A DNA stretch of 64,000 bases from an uncultured Eubacteriales bacterium (GTDB lineage Bacteria; Bacillota; Clostridia; Christensenellales; Aristaeellaceae), in assembly GCA_900315585.1 (NCBI GenBank), contig OMZP01000004.1, positions 1-64,000 of the forward strand. The letters run 5' to 3'. The notes under the pieces are model-generated. The model searched no databases and was not told the DNA's origin. It was given only the letters and a program-made list of their open reading frames with translations. Below are positions 15,833 through 30,737 of the stretch, piece after piece (position 1 is the first letter of the stretch; every line of letters begins with the position of its first letter). A program made the position numbers and the translations under genes.

Positions 15833-16033
15833 TTATTCCTCCGCCGGCCAGAACAGCTCGTCCAGGGTCTTGTTCAGGGCCTGGCAGATGGCGATGCAGA
15901 GCTTGATGGTGGGGTTGTAGTCGCCCTTTTCGATGGCGTTGATGGTTTGCCGGGACACGCCCACCGCGTCGGCCAGCTGCTGCTGGGACAGGTCCTTCCC
16001 GGCGCGGGCGGCCTTCAATTTCAAATTCTTCAT
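15833..16033 (-). CDS. XRE-family HTH regulator (66 aa)
   Basis: Single-domain Cro/CI-type repressor: KLKAARAGKDLSQQQLADAV then GVSRQTINAIEKGDYNPTIK, with the recognition helix in SRQTINAIE, and the tail LCIAICQALNKTLDELFWPA. This compact type (YozG/YgzD-like) normally autoregulates a two-gene operon with a small membrane protein. Here its ATG follows the stop of that membrane-protein gene after one base, so the two are coupled and transcribed from the promoter at 16615-16643. Its full length equals the family norm. The signal sensed is unknown. Confidence 0.9.
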   Translation of the reverse strand: MKNLKLKAARAGKDLSQQQLADAVGVSRQTINAIEKGDYNPTIKLCIAICQALNKTLDELFWPAEE

Positions 16034-16034
16034 G

Positions 16035-16553
16035 TCAATCCCCCTCGCGGCGGTCCATGGCCCGCTTGATCAGCAGCATGACCAGCGTCGCGACCAACAA
16101 CAGGCCCACGAACAGGTTCATATTGTCGTTGATCTTGTCCGCGAGGGACGCGCCCTGAAGCAGCCGCCCGATACCGATGACCAGGTTCAACAGGCCGCAG
16201 GCGCAAATGATGACGATCCAGGTCTTCGGGCTCTCCGAGGCCTTGAAATAGGCGTCGTGGAAGATGGCGTAGCCCACGAACACCGCGATGGACAGCAGCG
16301 CGCCCGCCCACACCGAATCGCTTTCCATGAAGAAGGGGATCTCCATGGTGCGAAAGACCATCCAGGCGGCGAGGTAGATCAGCAGCGTGGCGTAGGCCCA
16401 GGTGAAGGCCTTGCCCCGGGCGATCTGCTGGCGCTCGTCGTATTCGCCCCTGCCGACGCTGCCCTTCTTCTTCGCCATCTTTGCTATGACCGTGCATACG
16501 ATCGCCACGAGCAGAACGCCCGTCACAAAACCCAATGCCATTTCCGTATTCAT
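16035..16553 (-). CDS. Multi-pass membrane protein with DERQ motif, partner of the HTH regulator
   Basis: 172 residues from ATG 16553, which has an AGGAGG ribosome site; the frame is open further upstream but without a start signal. Five hydrophobic segments: MALGFVTGVLLVAIVCTVIA at the N-terminus, then AYATLLIYLAAWMVF, GALLSIAVFVGYAIF, IVIICACGLLNLVIGI and LFVGLLLVATLVMLLI. Between the first two is the cytosolic motif EYDERQQIARGKAF, shared by several small membrane-protein families (DUF2178/DUF3796-like) that occur beside 60-70 residue XRE repressors. The function of these modules is not known. I infer a membrane component controlled by, or signalling to, the downstream repressor. Confidence 0.75.
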   Translation of the reverse strand: MNTEMALGFVTGVLLVAIVCTVIAKMAKKKGSVGRGEYDERQQIARGKAFTWAYATLLIYLAAWMVFRTMEIPFFMESDSVWAGALLSIAVFVGYAIFHDAYFKASESPKTWIVIICACGLLNLVIGIGRLLQGASLADKINDNMNLFVGLLLVATLVMLLIKRAMDRREGD

Positions 16554-16614
16554 CGTGTATTGCCTCCTCATAAGGTCGCGCCCGGAAAAGGAGCTGTTTT
16601 CTGTTGACGGGGAG

Positions 16615-16643
16615 AGTATAGCACAGACCGGACAGAATGTCAA
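16615..16643 (-). promoter_or_regulatory. Promoter of the membrane-protein/HTH operon
   Basis: Minus strand consensus TTGACA, 17-base spacer, TATACT. The upstream side (16644-16680) is very AT-rich, like an UP element. The repressor encoded downstream probably binds here, but no clear dyad was found. Confidence 0.8.
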
Positions 16644-16680
16644 GTATAAATTACAAATTATCAAAAATAATTTTTTGAAT

Positions 16681-16745
16681 GTCGGGTTTAACTCCTCCGG
16701 CGCTTCGCGCCGCCTCCCCTTGAAAGGGGAGGCAAGGCGCGGACG
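16681..16745. repeat. Interspersed repeat with CTCCCCTTGAAAGGGGAG hairpin
   Basis: Inner hairpins GGCGC..GCGCC and CCTCCCCTT GAA AGGGGAGG. Related to the CTCCCTTGTGCAAAGGGAG type at 62315-62430. It is non-coding. Confidence 0.65.
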
Positions 16746-16805
16746 AAAACGGGTTCATTATGGAAAACTGAGGGATTGGTATAGCGTAGTCTGTTTACGT
16801 TGTGA

Positions 16806-16878
16806 ACAGATCCTTCGCTTCGCTCAGGATGACAACGAAATTGAAGTCCTGTCATCCTGAGCGAAGCGAAGGATCTGT
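16806..16878. repeat. REP-like inverted pair (GATCCTTCGCTTCGCTCAGGAT)
   Basis: Two 28-base copies in perfect inverted orientation (16806-16833 and 16851-16878) separated by 17 bases. The same unit recurs at 38980-39050, 49168-49254 and 59732-59759. Confidence 0.9.
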
Positions 16879-16955
16879 ACGTTTCGTCAGCTGACAGCAC
16901 TAATAGAGAAAACTTGTGATTTGCTTCATTTTATGCCTCACCTTTCCGTGATGGG

Positions 16956-16991
16956 CTAAAAAACAGCGGTCCGTTCGATTGAACGGACCGC
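16956..16991 (-). terminator. Terminator of guaB
   Basis: Minus strand: 11-bp perfect stem GCGGTCCGTTC/GAACGGACCGC with a 4-base loop, followed by TGTTTTTT. It starts 16 bases past the guaB stop. Confidence 0.88.
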
Positions 16992-17006
16992 CGTGACCCA
17001 TGCGCC

Positions 17007-18550
<1,544 letters not shown>

Positions 18551-18612
18551 TAGGGGATTCGGGTTAAAAGTTTGATTAACCCGTTAAAAGTTGAGCGGTG
18601 AGATCAACAAGC

Positions 18613-19323
18613 TCAGAATTGCGGGGGCTGCACCAACACCGCGAACAGCCAGAACGCCGCGGCGCAGGCCAGGGCGATCAGCGCCACCACCACCCGCCCC
18701 GCGATGCGGGAGACCCTGTGGCCGGTGACCTGGGCGCCGTCGGCCTCGGCCTCGAAGGCGCGGTAGACCTGGGAGATCTGGGGCACGCCCGCGCCGCCGC
18801 GGGTCAGCTGCTTTTTCAGCTTCCGGGAGAGGAGGGCCTCGGCGCGGCTGCGGTCCTGGCCGGACAGGCGGCGACGGCAGCGGGACTCGAAGCGGTTCAG
18901 CTCGGCGCGGATCTGGCTCTGGCCCTCGCCGGTCAGCCGGGCGATGGCCTTCACCGGCAATCCGCAGCCGTGGCGCAGCACCACCAGCCGCTGCAGCTCG
19001 ATGGGCTCCTGGGCGAGCTGGCCCAGGATGGGGTCGTCCTCCCGCGCGCCCTCCACGCCCGGCCAGGTGAACTCCGCGCCCTCGGCATCCTCGGACAGCG
19101 CCGCCTCGAAGGCCGCCTGCCGGAGGGCGGAGCGCAGGCGCTCCCGGAAGCCCATGCCGCCGGACACGTTCTGGAGCCACACGTCCAGTATCGCGCTGCG
19201 CAGGGCGTACTCCGCCAGGTCGTAATTGCCGCACATGGCGTGCGCCGCGTTGAAGAGCTCGGCGTAGATCGGCTCCACGTTGCGGAACCACACCCTCAGT
19301 TGTTCGGAGGTTTGCTGCTGCAT
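18613..19323 (-). CDS. Sigma-factor-like protein with C-terminal membrane anchor
   Basis: 236 residues. Residues about 12-55 look like sigma-70 region 2 of ECF factors (EPIYAELFNAAHAMCGNYDL, AEYALRSAILDVWLQ). Residues about 100-155 look like region 4 (ELQRLVVLRHGCGLPVKAIA, RLTGEGQSQIRAELNRFESR), including a plausible helix-turn-helix. A basic linker is followed by a single hydrophobic helix near the C-terminus (VVVALIALACAAAFWLFAVL). ECF sigma factors are normally soluble and held by a separate anti-sigma protein; here the DNA-binding-like part is tethered to the membrane in one chain. It starts nine bases after the stop of the four-helix membrane protein, so the two form an operon. I do not recognise a named family. 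It could also be a degenerate sigma-like regulator without polymerase contact. Confidence 0.6.
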   Translation of the reverse strand: MQQQTSEQLRVWFRNVEPIYAELFNAAHAMCGNYDLAEYALRSAILDVWLQNVSGGMGFRERLRSALRQAAFEAALSEDAEGAEFTWPGVEGAREDDPILGQLAQEPIELQRLVVLRHGCGLPVKAIARLTGEGQSQIRAELNRFESRCRRRLSGQDRSRAEALLSRKLKKQLTRGGAGVPQISQVYRAFEAEADGAQVTGHRVSRIAGRVVVALIALACAAAFWLFAVLVQPPQF

Positions 19324-19332
19324 AAGGCACCT

Positions 19333-19662
19333 TTACTTGCGTTGATTCAGGACTTCGCCCGCGGCCGCGCCGATCAGGGACAGGAAGGCCGTGACCAGCC
19401 CGGGCCCCGCTTGGGGGATGAAGCCCCAGAGGAGGGCGTGGGCCAGGTAGAGGCAGGGGGCGGGGGCCAGGAAGGCGAGGTAGTTGTTCAGGCCCCGGCG
19501 CACCGCCCGGCAGGACGTGAACAGCCCCGCCAGCGGCGCTCCCGCCCACAGCAAAACCGCGTACAGCGGCGCGCTGACGAGGTTGCTCGCCGAGGCCAGC
19601 AGCCCCGCCAGGAGCATCTCTATGATCTGTATGGCCCATGCCACATACCATCGCTTCTTCAT
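19333..19662 (-). CDS. Small four-helix membrane protein of unknown function
   Basis: 109 residues starting MKKRWYVAWAIQIIEMLLAG; four predicted membrane helices with short loops and a basic cytosolic turn (SCRAVRRGLNN). No motif I can name. First gene of an operon with the membrane-anchored sigma-like protein. The start at 19662 has no Shine-Dalgarno sequence; the promoter at 19669-19697 ends only six bases before this ATG, so the mRNA would start at or next to the A of the ATG (leaderless). The alternative ATG at 19677 lies upstream of the -10 box and cannot be used from this promoter. Confidence 0.6.
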   Translation of the reverse strand: MKKRWYVAWAIQIIEMLLAGLLASASNLVSAPLYAVLLWAGAPLAGLFTSCRAVRRGLNNYLAFLAPAPCLYLAHALLWGFIPQAGPGLVTAFLSLIGAAAGEVLNQRK

Positions 19663-19668
19663 GAGAAT

Positions 19669-19697
19669 ATTATACATGGAAACGGGAGGGTTGGCAA
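19669..19697 (-). promoter_or_regulatory. Promoter giving a probable leaderless mRNA
   Basis: Minus strand TTGCCA, 17-base spacer, TATAAT, with the -10 box six bases before the start codon at 19662. Confidence 0.65.
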
Positions 19698-19737
19698 GGG
19701 AGGGGGATGGAAAGGCGGCCTGTGTCCCGACGGAAAA

Positions 19738-19876
19738 GAAAACCAGATTGCCACGTCGCCCAGAAGGGCTCCTCGCAACGACGTACATGGGCATTGCCCC
19801 GACTGATGCCAATTGATTGGTATAACGCCATTGCGGGGAGGCTCTGATGGGACCGGCGTGGCAATCCGGTTCTCCC
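19738..19876. repeat. REP-like pair (GATTGCCACGTCGC type)
   Basis: Inverted arms: AACCAGATTGCCACGTCG at the left and GCGTGGCAATCCGGTT at the right, with inner partial repeats (CTCCTCGCAACGACG; GCCATTGCGGGGAGGC). A half copy lies at 41844-41880. The remaining intergenic sequence 19877-19997 carries nothing recognisable except the ribosome site of the next gene. Confidence 0.75.
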
Positions 19877-19997
19877 AAAAACCCCGTCTCCATATCCTGC
19901 GCCGAAACAACTTACGGTGTAGATTCAACATCCCCAGTCGATTCATTTTTTCACTGAAAACAGGTACACTAAAAGTAGCAAATGAGATCGGAGGTGC

Positions 19998-20321
19998 ATG
20001 CGCATGGATTACGCGAAGCTGGGCACGCGGGTGCGGCAGCAGCGGGTGCTGAGCCGGCTGACCCAGGAGCAGCTGGCGGAGAAGACGGGGGTTTCCAGCT
20101 CCTTCATCGGCCACATCGAGCGGGGCGAGAAGAAGGCCAGCGTGGAGACGGTGGTGGCGCTGTGCAACGCGCTGGAGATCTCGCCGTCGGTGCTGCTGCA
20201 GGACTCCCTGTCCGAAGGGGTGATGCGCAGCCAGCTGACCTTCGAGCGGGAGAACCAGGACCTGATGGAGGGCCTGATGCACGTACTGCGGGAACATTCG
20301 CAAAAGACGCGGGATTATTAG
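19998..20321 (+). CDS. XRE-family HTH regulator (107 aa)
   Basis: N-terminal Cro/CI HTH at residues 5-65 (LGTRVRQQRVLSRLTQEQLA, EKTGVSSSFIGHIERGEKKA, LCNALEISPSVLLQDS), followed by a helical tail (ENQDLMEGLMHVLREHSQKT) that could serve dimerisation. Similar regulators of this size control sporulation or metabolic genes in Clostridia, but no target is evident. It is close in sequence style to the HTH at 48772 (SSFIGHIERGEK versus PSFVGHLERGEK). GGAGGT lies five bases before ATG 19998; ATG 20004 is an alternative. It is transcribed in the same direction as yerC-pcrA, but that unit has its own promoter at 20345. Confidence 0.88.
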   Translation: MRMDYAKLGTRVRQQRVLSRLTQEQLAEKTGVSSSFIGHIERGEKKASVETVVALCNALEISPSVLLQDSLSEGVMRSQLTFERENQDLMEGLMHVLREHSQKTRDY

Positions 20322-20344
20322 CGGGATTATTGGGATGACTTGCC

Positions 20345-20373
20345 TTGACGGAACGGCAATGGTGCGGTATAAT
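20345..20373 (+). promoter_or_regulatory. Promoter of yerC-pcrA
   Basis: TTGACG, 17-base spacer, TATAAT; followed by an AT-rich leader to the yerC ribosome site AGTGGAGGG. Confidence 0.82.
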
Positions 20374-20426
20374 ATTAATACGCCAACATGATAAATTGTT
20401 TACACACAAAAGTGGAGGGCAATGAA

Positions 20427-20732
20427 ATGTTTTCATCCAGACTGCAAAACGGGCAGACCGACAACCTGGCGCGGGCGTTCCTGGCGCTGGAAAACGAGGA
20501 GGACTGCTATCGGCTGTTCGAGGATCTGTTCACCATCCGGGAGATCCAGGACCTGTCCCAGCGGTTGGAGGTGGCCCAGCTTTTGAAGAGCCAGGCGACC
20601 TATACCGAGATCGTTGAAAAGACCGGCGTGTCCACCGCCACCATCGGCCGCGTGAACCGGGCGCTGAACTATGGCGCGGGCGGCTATCAGAAGGTGCTGG
20701 ACAGCCTGGCGAAAAAGGATACCGAGGCATGA
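20427..20732 (+). CDS. yerC: YerC/YecD family TrpR-like DNA-binding protein
   Basis: 101 residues. The TrpR-like fold is clear: FLALENEEDCYRLFEDLFTI, EIQDLSQRLEVAQLLKSQAT, YTEIVEKTGVSTATIGRVNR, LNYGAGGYQKVL. In Bacillus and Clostridia YerC is a small repressor-like protein usually encoded directly before pcrA, as here. Its stop codon overlaps the pcrA ATG (ATGA at 20729-20732), so translation is coupled. No tryptophan link is implied. Start 20427 is preferred over the upstream frame because of the AGTGGAGGG site eight bases earlier. Confidence 0.9.
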   Translation: MFSSRLQNGQTDNLARAFLALENEEDCYRLFEDLFTIREIQDLSQRLEVAQLLKSQATYTEIVEKTGVSTATIGRVNRALNYGAGGYQKVLDSLAKKDTEA

Positions 20733-23038
20733 TTGATCTCAACGCATTGAACCCCCAGCAGCGCGCCGCCGTCGAGCAGACGGAGGGCCCGCTGCTTGTT
20801 TTGGCCGGTGCGGGCAGCGGAAAGACCCGCGTGCTGACCTATCGGGTGGCGCACCTGATGGAAAAGGGCGTGGCGCCCTGGCACATCCTGGCCATCACCT
20901 TCACCAACAAGGCCGCCCGGGAGATGGCCGAGCGCGTGCACGCCCTGGCGGGAGAGGCGTCGGAGGACGCCTGGATCTCCACGTTCCACTCCGCCTGCGC
21001 CCGCATCCTGCGCCGGGACATCGAGAAGCTGGGCTACAAGCGCCAGTTCGCCATCTACGACGAGGACGACCGCATGTCCGTCATCAAGGCGGTGGCGAAG
21101 GAATTGCAGCTGAACGACAAGGAATACCCGCCGAAGCAGATTCGCGCGGTCATTTCCGATGCCAAAAACCGGCTGCTCACGCCCCAGGAGTGGCTGAAGG
21201 AATCCGAGGGCGACTTCCGCAGCCGCAAGCTCTACGAGGCCTACCGGCTCTACGAGCAGCAGCTGAAGGGCAACAACGCCCTGGACTTCGACGACCTGCT
21301 GATCAAGACCCTGGTGCTGCTGACGGAGCACCCGCCGGTCCTGGACTACTATCGGGATCGCTTTCGCTATATCCTGGTGGACGAGTACCAGGACACCAAC
21401 GCGGCCCAGTACATGCTGGTGCGGCTGCTGGCGGGGGAGCGGCACAACCTGTGCGTGGTGGGCGACGACGACCAGTCCATCTACGGCTGGCGCGGGGCCG
21501 ACCTGCGCAACATCCTGGACTTCGAGAAGGACTTCCCGGAGTGCGTGACCATCAAGCTGGAGCAGAACTACCGCTCCACCGGGAACATCCTGGACGCCGC
21601 CAACCAGGTGATCGCCCACAACAAGGGCCGCAAGGAGAAGGCCCTGTGGACCGAGAGCGAAGCCGGCGAGCGGGTGGCGCTGTACCACGCCATGGACGAG
21701 CGGGACGAGGCCGCCTTCATCGCCGCCATGGCCCGGAAGCTGATCGCCGGCGGCGAGAACGCCGGGAACATCGCCGTGCTCTACCGCACCAACGCCCAGT
21801 CCCGCGTGCTTGAGGAGGCCTTCGTGCGCGGGGGCACCCAGTATCGGGTCTACGGCGGCCAGCGATTCTACGAGCGCAAGGAGGTCAAGGACCTGATCGC
21901 CTACATGCGCTGCCTGGTGAACCCGGACGACGATGTGTCCACACGGCGGATCATCAACGAGCCCAAGCGGGGCATCGGCGACAGCACCATCGACAAGCTG
22001 GCCGAGTACGCCCGGGAGAACGAGATGCCGCTGCTGTCGGCGGTGCTGGACTGCGAGGACGCGCCGCTGGCCGCCCGGCCCAGGAAGCTGATCGGGGAGT
22101 TCGCCCAGCTGATGATCGACCTGACGGAGCTGATGTATGAAAAGAAGCTTTCCGAGTTCGTGGAGGCGCTGATCGAGCGCACCGGCTACGTGGCGGCGCT
22201 GGAGGCGGCGAAGAGCGAGGAGAACGAGAGCCGCATCGAGAACATCCGCGAGCTCCAGGGCGCGGTTTCTGAGTTTGAGAAGCTGAACCCGGAGGGCGAT
22301 CTGAGCGCCTTCCTGGAGAACGTGGCGCTGGTGAGCGACCTGGACGCCATGAACGAGTCCGGCGGGGCGGTCACGCTGATGACGCTGCACTCCGCCAAGG
22401 GCCTGGAGTTCAACGAGGTGTTCCTGGCCGGCATGGAGGAGGGCGTGTTCCCGCTGACCCGCGCCATCTTCGACGAGGACCTGCTGGAGGAGGAGCGCCG
22501 CCTGGCCTACGTGGGCATCACCCGGGCGAAGAAGCGGCTGTTCCTGAGCCACGCCCGCACCCGCGCCCTCTACAACACCCGCAGCGCCAACGAGCTGAGC
22601 CGGTTCGTCACCGAGATCCCGTCCCGGCTGATCGTGGACGGCATGGGCCGGATGGACACCCGCCGGGTGCCGCCGCCCACCCAGTCCAACTGGAACCAGC
22701 CCACCCGCTCGCCCTACAACAGCCGGTATCAGTCCCAGGGCGGCTTTGGCAACAAGACCAGCACCGGCAGCGCCGAGCTGGACAGGAAGCTGGGCCTGAC
22801 CGGGGCGCAGAAGGGCGCGGAGCTGCCCCGCTGGAGCGCGGGCCCCGCCACCCGCATGAGCCAGCCCGCCGCCGTGTTCAGGGTGGGGGATTCCGTCTAC
22901 CACCGGGTGTTCGGCAAGGGCACCGTCGCCGCCCTCACCGGCCAGGGAGCGGAGCAGCGGGTGAAGATCCGCTTCGTCAACGGCACGGAGCGCACCTTCT
23001 CCGCCAATGCCGCGCCGATCGTGAAGGTGGAAAAGTAG
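20729..23038 (+). CDS. pcrA: ATP-dependent DNA helicase PcrA/UvrD
   Basis: 769 residues, superfamily 1A 3'-5' helicase for repair, rolling-circle replication and removal of recombination intermediates. Motifs in order: Q motif LNPQQRAAVE, Walker A LAGAGSGKTRVL, Ia ITFTNKAAREM, II VDEYQDTN, III VVGDDDQSIYGWRGAD, IV LEQNYRST, V VTLMTLHSAKGLEF, VI YVGITRAKKRL. The C-terminal Tudor-like module that binds RNA polymerase is present (VFRVGDSVYHRVFGKGTVAA). It matches the usual length (about 720-780). Coupled to yerC; transcription probably ends in the inverted repeat at 23051-23207. Confidence 0.97.
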   Translation: MIDLNALNPQQRAAVEQTEGPLLVLAGAGSGKTRVLTYRVAHLMEKGVAPWHILAITFTNKAAREMAERVHALAGEASEDAWISTFHSACARILRRDIEKLGYKRQFAIYDEDDRMSVIKAVAKELQLNDKEYPPKQIRAVISDAKNRLLTPQEWLKESEGDFRSRKLYEAYRLYEQQLKGNNALDFDDLLIKTLVLLTEHPPVLDYYRDRFRYILVDEYQDTNAAQYMLVRLLAGERHNLCVVGDDDQSIYGWRGADLRNILDFEKDFPECVTIKLEQNYRSTGNILDAANQVIAHNKGRKEKALWTESEAGERVALYHAMDERDEAAFIAAMARKLIAGGENAGNIAVLYRTNAQSRVLEEAFVRGGTQYRVYGGQRFYERKEVKDLIAYMRCLVNPDDDVSTRRIINEPKRGIGDSTIDKLAEYARENEMPLLSAVLDCEDAPLAARPRKLIGEFAQLMIDLTELMYEKKLSEFVEALIERTGYVAALEAAKSEENESRIENIRELQGAVSEFEKLNPEGDLSAFLENVALVSDLDAMNESGGAVTLMTLHSAKGLEFNEVFLAGMEEGVFPLTRAIFDEDLLEEERRLAYVGITRAKKRLFLSHARTRALYNTRSANELSRFVTEIPSRLIVDGMGRMDTRRVPPPTQSNWNQPTRSPYNSRYQSQGGFGNKTSTGSAELDRKLGLTGAQKGAELPRWSAGPATRMSQPAAVFRVGDSVYHRVFGKGTVAALTGQGAEQRVKIRFVNGTERTFSANAAPIVKVEK

Positions 23039-23050
23039 AACGATGGGGTG

Positions 23051-23207
23051 GAGCGGTCTCAAAATACAGATACGGTTCATTTTCCATCGTAGGGACGCCA
23101 TATTTATGGCGTCCGCGGGCGGAGGGTCCGCTCCCAGCGGCATGAACGCCGCCCCTACGGTTGGAAACGGACGTTGAGCATCTGTTTTGAGACCGCCCTC
23201 TTTTTTA
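23051..23207 (+). repeat. Long inverted repeat (terminator) split by a nested repeat
   Basis: Outer arms GAGCGGTCTCAAAATACAGAT (23051-23071) and ATCTGTTTTGAGACCGC (23180-23196) pair and are followed by CCTCTTTTTT, a terminator layout for pcrA. Between them sits another palindromic element that begins CGTAGGGACGCC..GGCGTCC and ends GCCCCTACGG, a type also present at 37820-37848 and 41923-41952. The outer arms would make a normal terminator if the inner 100 bases were removed. Confidence 0.75.
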
Positions 23208-23208
23208 T

Positions 23209-23237
23209 TTGACAGGACTTTCCATATTTGCTAAGAT
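23209..23237 (+). promoter_or_regulatory. Promoter of the 1162-residue secreted protein
   Basis: TTGACA, 17-base spacer, TAAGAT, directly after the pcrA terminator T-tract. Confidence 0.75.
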
Positions 23238-23267
23238 AATAATGAATAGTTATGCGAGGTGAGCGCC

Positions 23268-28950
<5,683 letters not shown>

Positions 28951-29035
28951 TCCCCATAGGCAAGGACGGCGCATTGTGGTATAATACTCTAGGAGATTTA
29001 TGATCCGTCCATTGGGCGGGGATGGGAGACATGGT

Positions 29036-29914
29036 ATGCTGAGCATGACGGGTTATGGCCGTGCGTTCGTGGAGATCGACGGGCGGCAGATGACGGTGGA
29101 GGTCAAGAGCGTCAACCACCGCTTCCTGGACATCGCCTTCCGGATGCCCAGGAACCTGATGTTCCTGGAGGACGCGGCCCGCAAGGCCATCTCGGCGAAG
29201 CTGGCGCGGGGCCATGTGGACGTGTTCGTCACCTACCGCAACCTGCGCACCGACGCGCGGAAGATCGAGGTGGACGAGGCGCTGTTCGAAGCCTATGTCC
29301 ACGCGCTGACCCAGCTGAACGAGGTCTCCGCCTTCAATTTGAAGGACGATCGGACGCTGATGAACATCGCAAGGATGCCGGACGTGCTGTCGCTCACCGA
29401 GGCGGAGGAGGATCAGGAGGCCGTGATCGCGCTTTTGAACGCGGCGATGGACGAGGCCCTGGACCAGCTCATCGCCATGCGCCGCCGGGAGGGCGAGGCC
29501 ATGAAGGCGGACCTGAGCGGCCGGGTGGACGCCATCAAGCGCATGACCGACGCCGTGGAGGCGAGGTATCCCGAGACGGTGGAGGCCTACACCCAGCGGT
29601 TGAAGGCCGCCGTCTCCGAGCTGGTGGGCGGCAATGTGGACGAGAACCGGCTTTTGATGGAGGTGGCCCTCATGGCCGACCGGAGCGCCATCGACGAGGA
29701 GATCGTGCGCCTCAACAGCCATGTGCAGCAGCTGCGGGAGCTGTTCGAGTCGCCGGAGCCCATCGGGCGGCGCATCGACTTCATCGTGCAGGAGCTGAAC
29801 CGCGAGGTGAACACCATCTCCTCCAAGTCCCAGGACATCCCCATCACCCAGCTGACCGTGGATCTGAAGGCGGAGATCGAAAAGCTGCGGGAGCAGCTGC
29901 AAAACATCGAGTAG
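29036..29914 (+). CDS. yicC: YicC/YloC family endoribonuclease
   Basis: 292 residues from ATG 29036, which begins the conserved MLSMTGYGRAFVE and follows a GGGAG site; the frame extends to 29000 without signal. N-terminal YicC domain (VEVKSVNHRFLDIAFRMP), C-terminal DUF1732 domain (DRSAIDEEIVRLNSHVQQL, EPIGRRIDFIVQELNREVNT, QLTVDLKAEIEKLREQLQNI). YicC proteins are RNases implicated in stress survival and small-RNA turnover; in Firmicutes the gene (yloC) precedes gmk and rpoZ, exactly as here. Cytoplasmic. First gene of the conserved block. Confidence 0.95.
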   Translation: MLSMTGYGRAFVEIDGRQMTVEVKSVNHRFLDIAFRMPRNLMFLEDAARKAISAKLARGHVDVFVTYRNLRTDARKIEVDEALFEAYVHALTQLNEVSAFNLKDDRTLMNIARMPDVLSLTEAEEDQEAVIALLNAAMDEALDQLIAMRRREGEAMKADLSGRVDAIKRMTDAVEARYPETVEAYTQRLKAAVSELVGGNVDENRLLMEVALMADRSAIDEEIVRLNSHVQQLRELFESPEPIGRRIDFIVQELNREVNTISSKSQDIPITQLTVDLKAEIEKLREQLQNIE

Positions 29915-29955
29915 TCCAGGCATATCCCATTACATAAGCAAGGGAGTGACCCACC

Positions 29956-30594
29956 ATGGCGAATCGAGGCAGGCTGTTTGTCATCTCCGGGCCCGCGGGG
30001 GCGGGCAAGACCGAAATTGTGAAAAAGCTGCTGGAAAAGCACCCGGACGTGAAGCTGTCCGTGTCCTGTACCACCCGCGCCCCCAGGCCGGGGGAGGTGG
30101 ACGGCGTGAATTATCACTTCGTCAGCGATGAGAAATTCGACCAGCTGGTGAAGGAGGACGCCTTCTACGAGTGGGCCCACGTGCATCAAAACCGCTACGG
30201 CACCCTGAAGCGCACTGTGCAGGAGGAGCTTTCCCGGGGCAACGACCTGATCCTGGAGATCGACGTGCAGGGCTGCCTGCAGGCCATGGCCCAGGACGAC
30301 ACCGTGACCGGCATCTTCGTGTGCCCGCCCAGCCGGGAAAACCTGGAGCGCAGGCTCCGCGGTCGGGGCACCGAGACGGAGGAATCCATCCGGGTGCGCC
30401 TCAACAACGTGGCCGGGGAGGTCGCCACCGCCTACAAGTACCACTACGTGATCATCCACCAGGACTGGAGCGACGTGCCCGACGCCCTGGAGATCGCCGC
30501 CGAGGAGGCCTATGCCGTCATCCGGGCGAGGCGGCTGGAGATCGGAAACCGGAAGGACTTTTTGGACCATCTGAGCGAAACGCTGCGCAATTGA
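29956..30594 (+). CDS. gmk: Guanylate kinase
   Basis: 212 residues; phosphorylates GMP to GDP with ATP. P-loop GPAGAGKTE, GMP-binding core SVSCTTRAPRPGEVDGVNYH, the EWAHVHQNRYGT segment, DVQGCLQ and lid/adenine region RRLRGRGTETEESIRVRL. Normal length. GGGAGTGA site before the ATG. Between yicC and rpoZ as in Bacillus (yloC-gmk-rpoZ). A short stretch (YAVIRARRLEIGNR) at the C-terminus is typical of clostridial copies. Confidence 0.96.
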   Translation: MANRGRLFVISGPAGAGKTEIVKKLLEKHPDVKLSVSCTTRAPRPGEVDGVNYHFVSDEKFDQLVKEDAFYEWAHVHQNRYGTLKRTVQEELSRGNDLILEIDVQGCLQAMAQDDTVTGIFVCPPSRENLERRLRGRGTETEESIRVRLNNVAGEVATAYKYHYVIIHQDWSDVPDALEIAAEEAYAVIRARRLEIGNRKDFLDHLSETLRN

Positions 30595-30596
30595 GA

Positions 30597-30702
30597 ATGA
30601 GGAATTAGGAATGAGGAATTAGGAATTAGGAATGAGGAATGAGGAATTAGGAATGAGGAATGAAAAGTGTTCTCTATTCATTCCTGATTCCTCATTCAAA
30701 CA
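30597..30702. repeat. GGAATTAGGAATGAG tandem repeat with inverted arm
   Basis: About nine GAATGAG or GAATTAG heptamer-like units (30597-30662), a short centre, then the inverse TTCATTCCTGATTCCTCATT (30677-30696). Lies between gmk and rpoZ. Confidence 0.85.
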
Positions 30703-30737
30703 CCGACACTTGATTTGAACAAGGAGGATATTTCGTT

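Noticed and set aside
20687..23143. Large minus-strand frames opposite pcrA, ligA, priA, ppdK and others
   Set aside because: Shadow frames caused by G/C-rich third codon positions; all overlap genes with complete motif sets.
30597..30702. Possible CRISPR-like or VNTR array
   Set aside because: Units are 7-15 bases with no spacers and an inverted arm follows; this is the armed palindromic element, not CRISPR.
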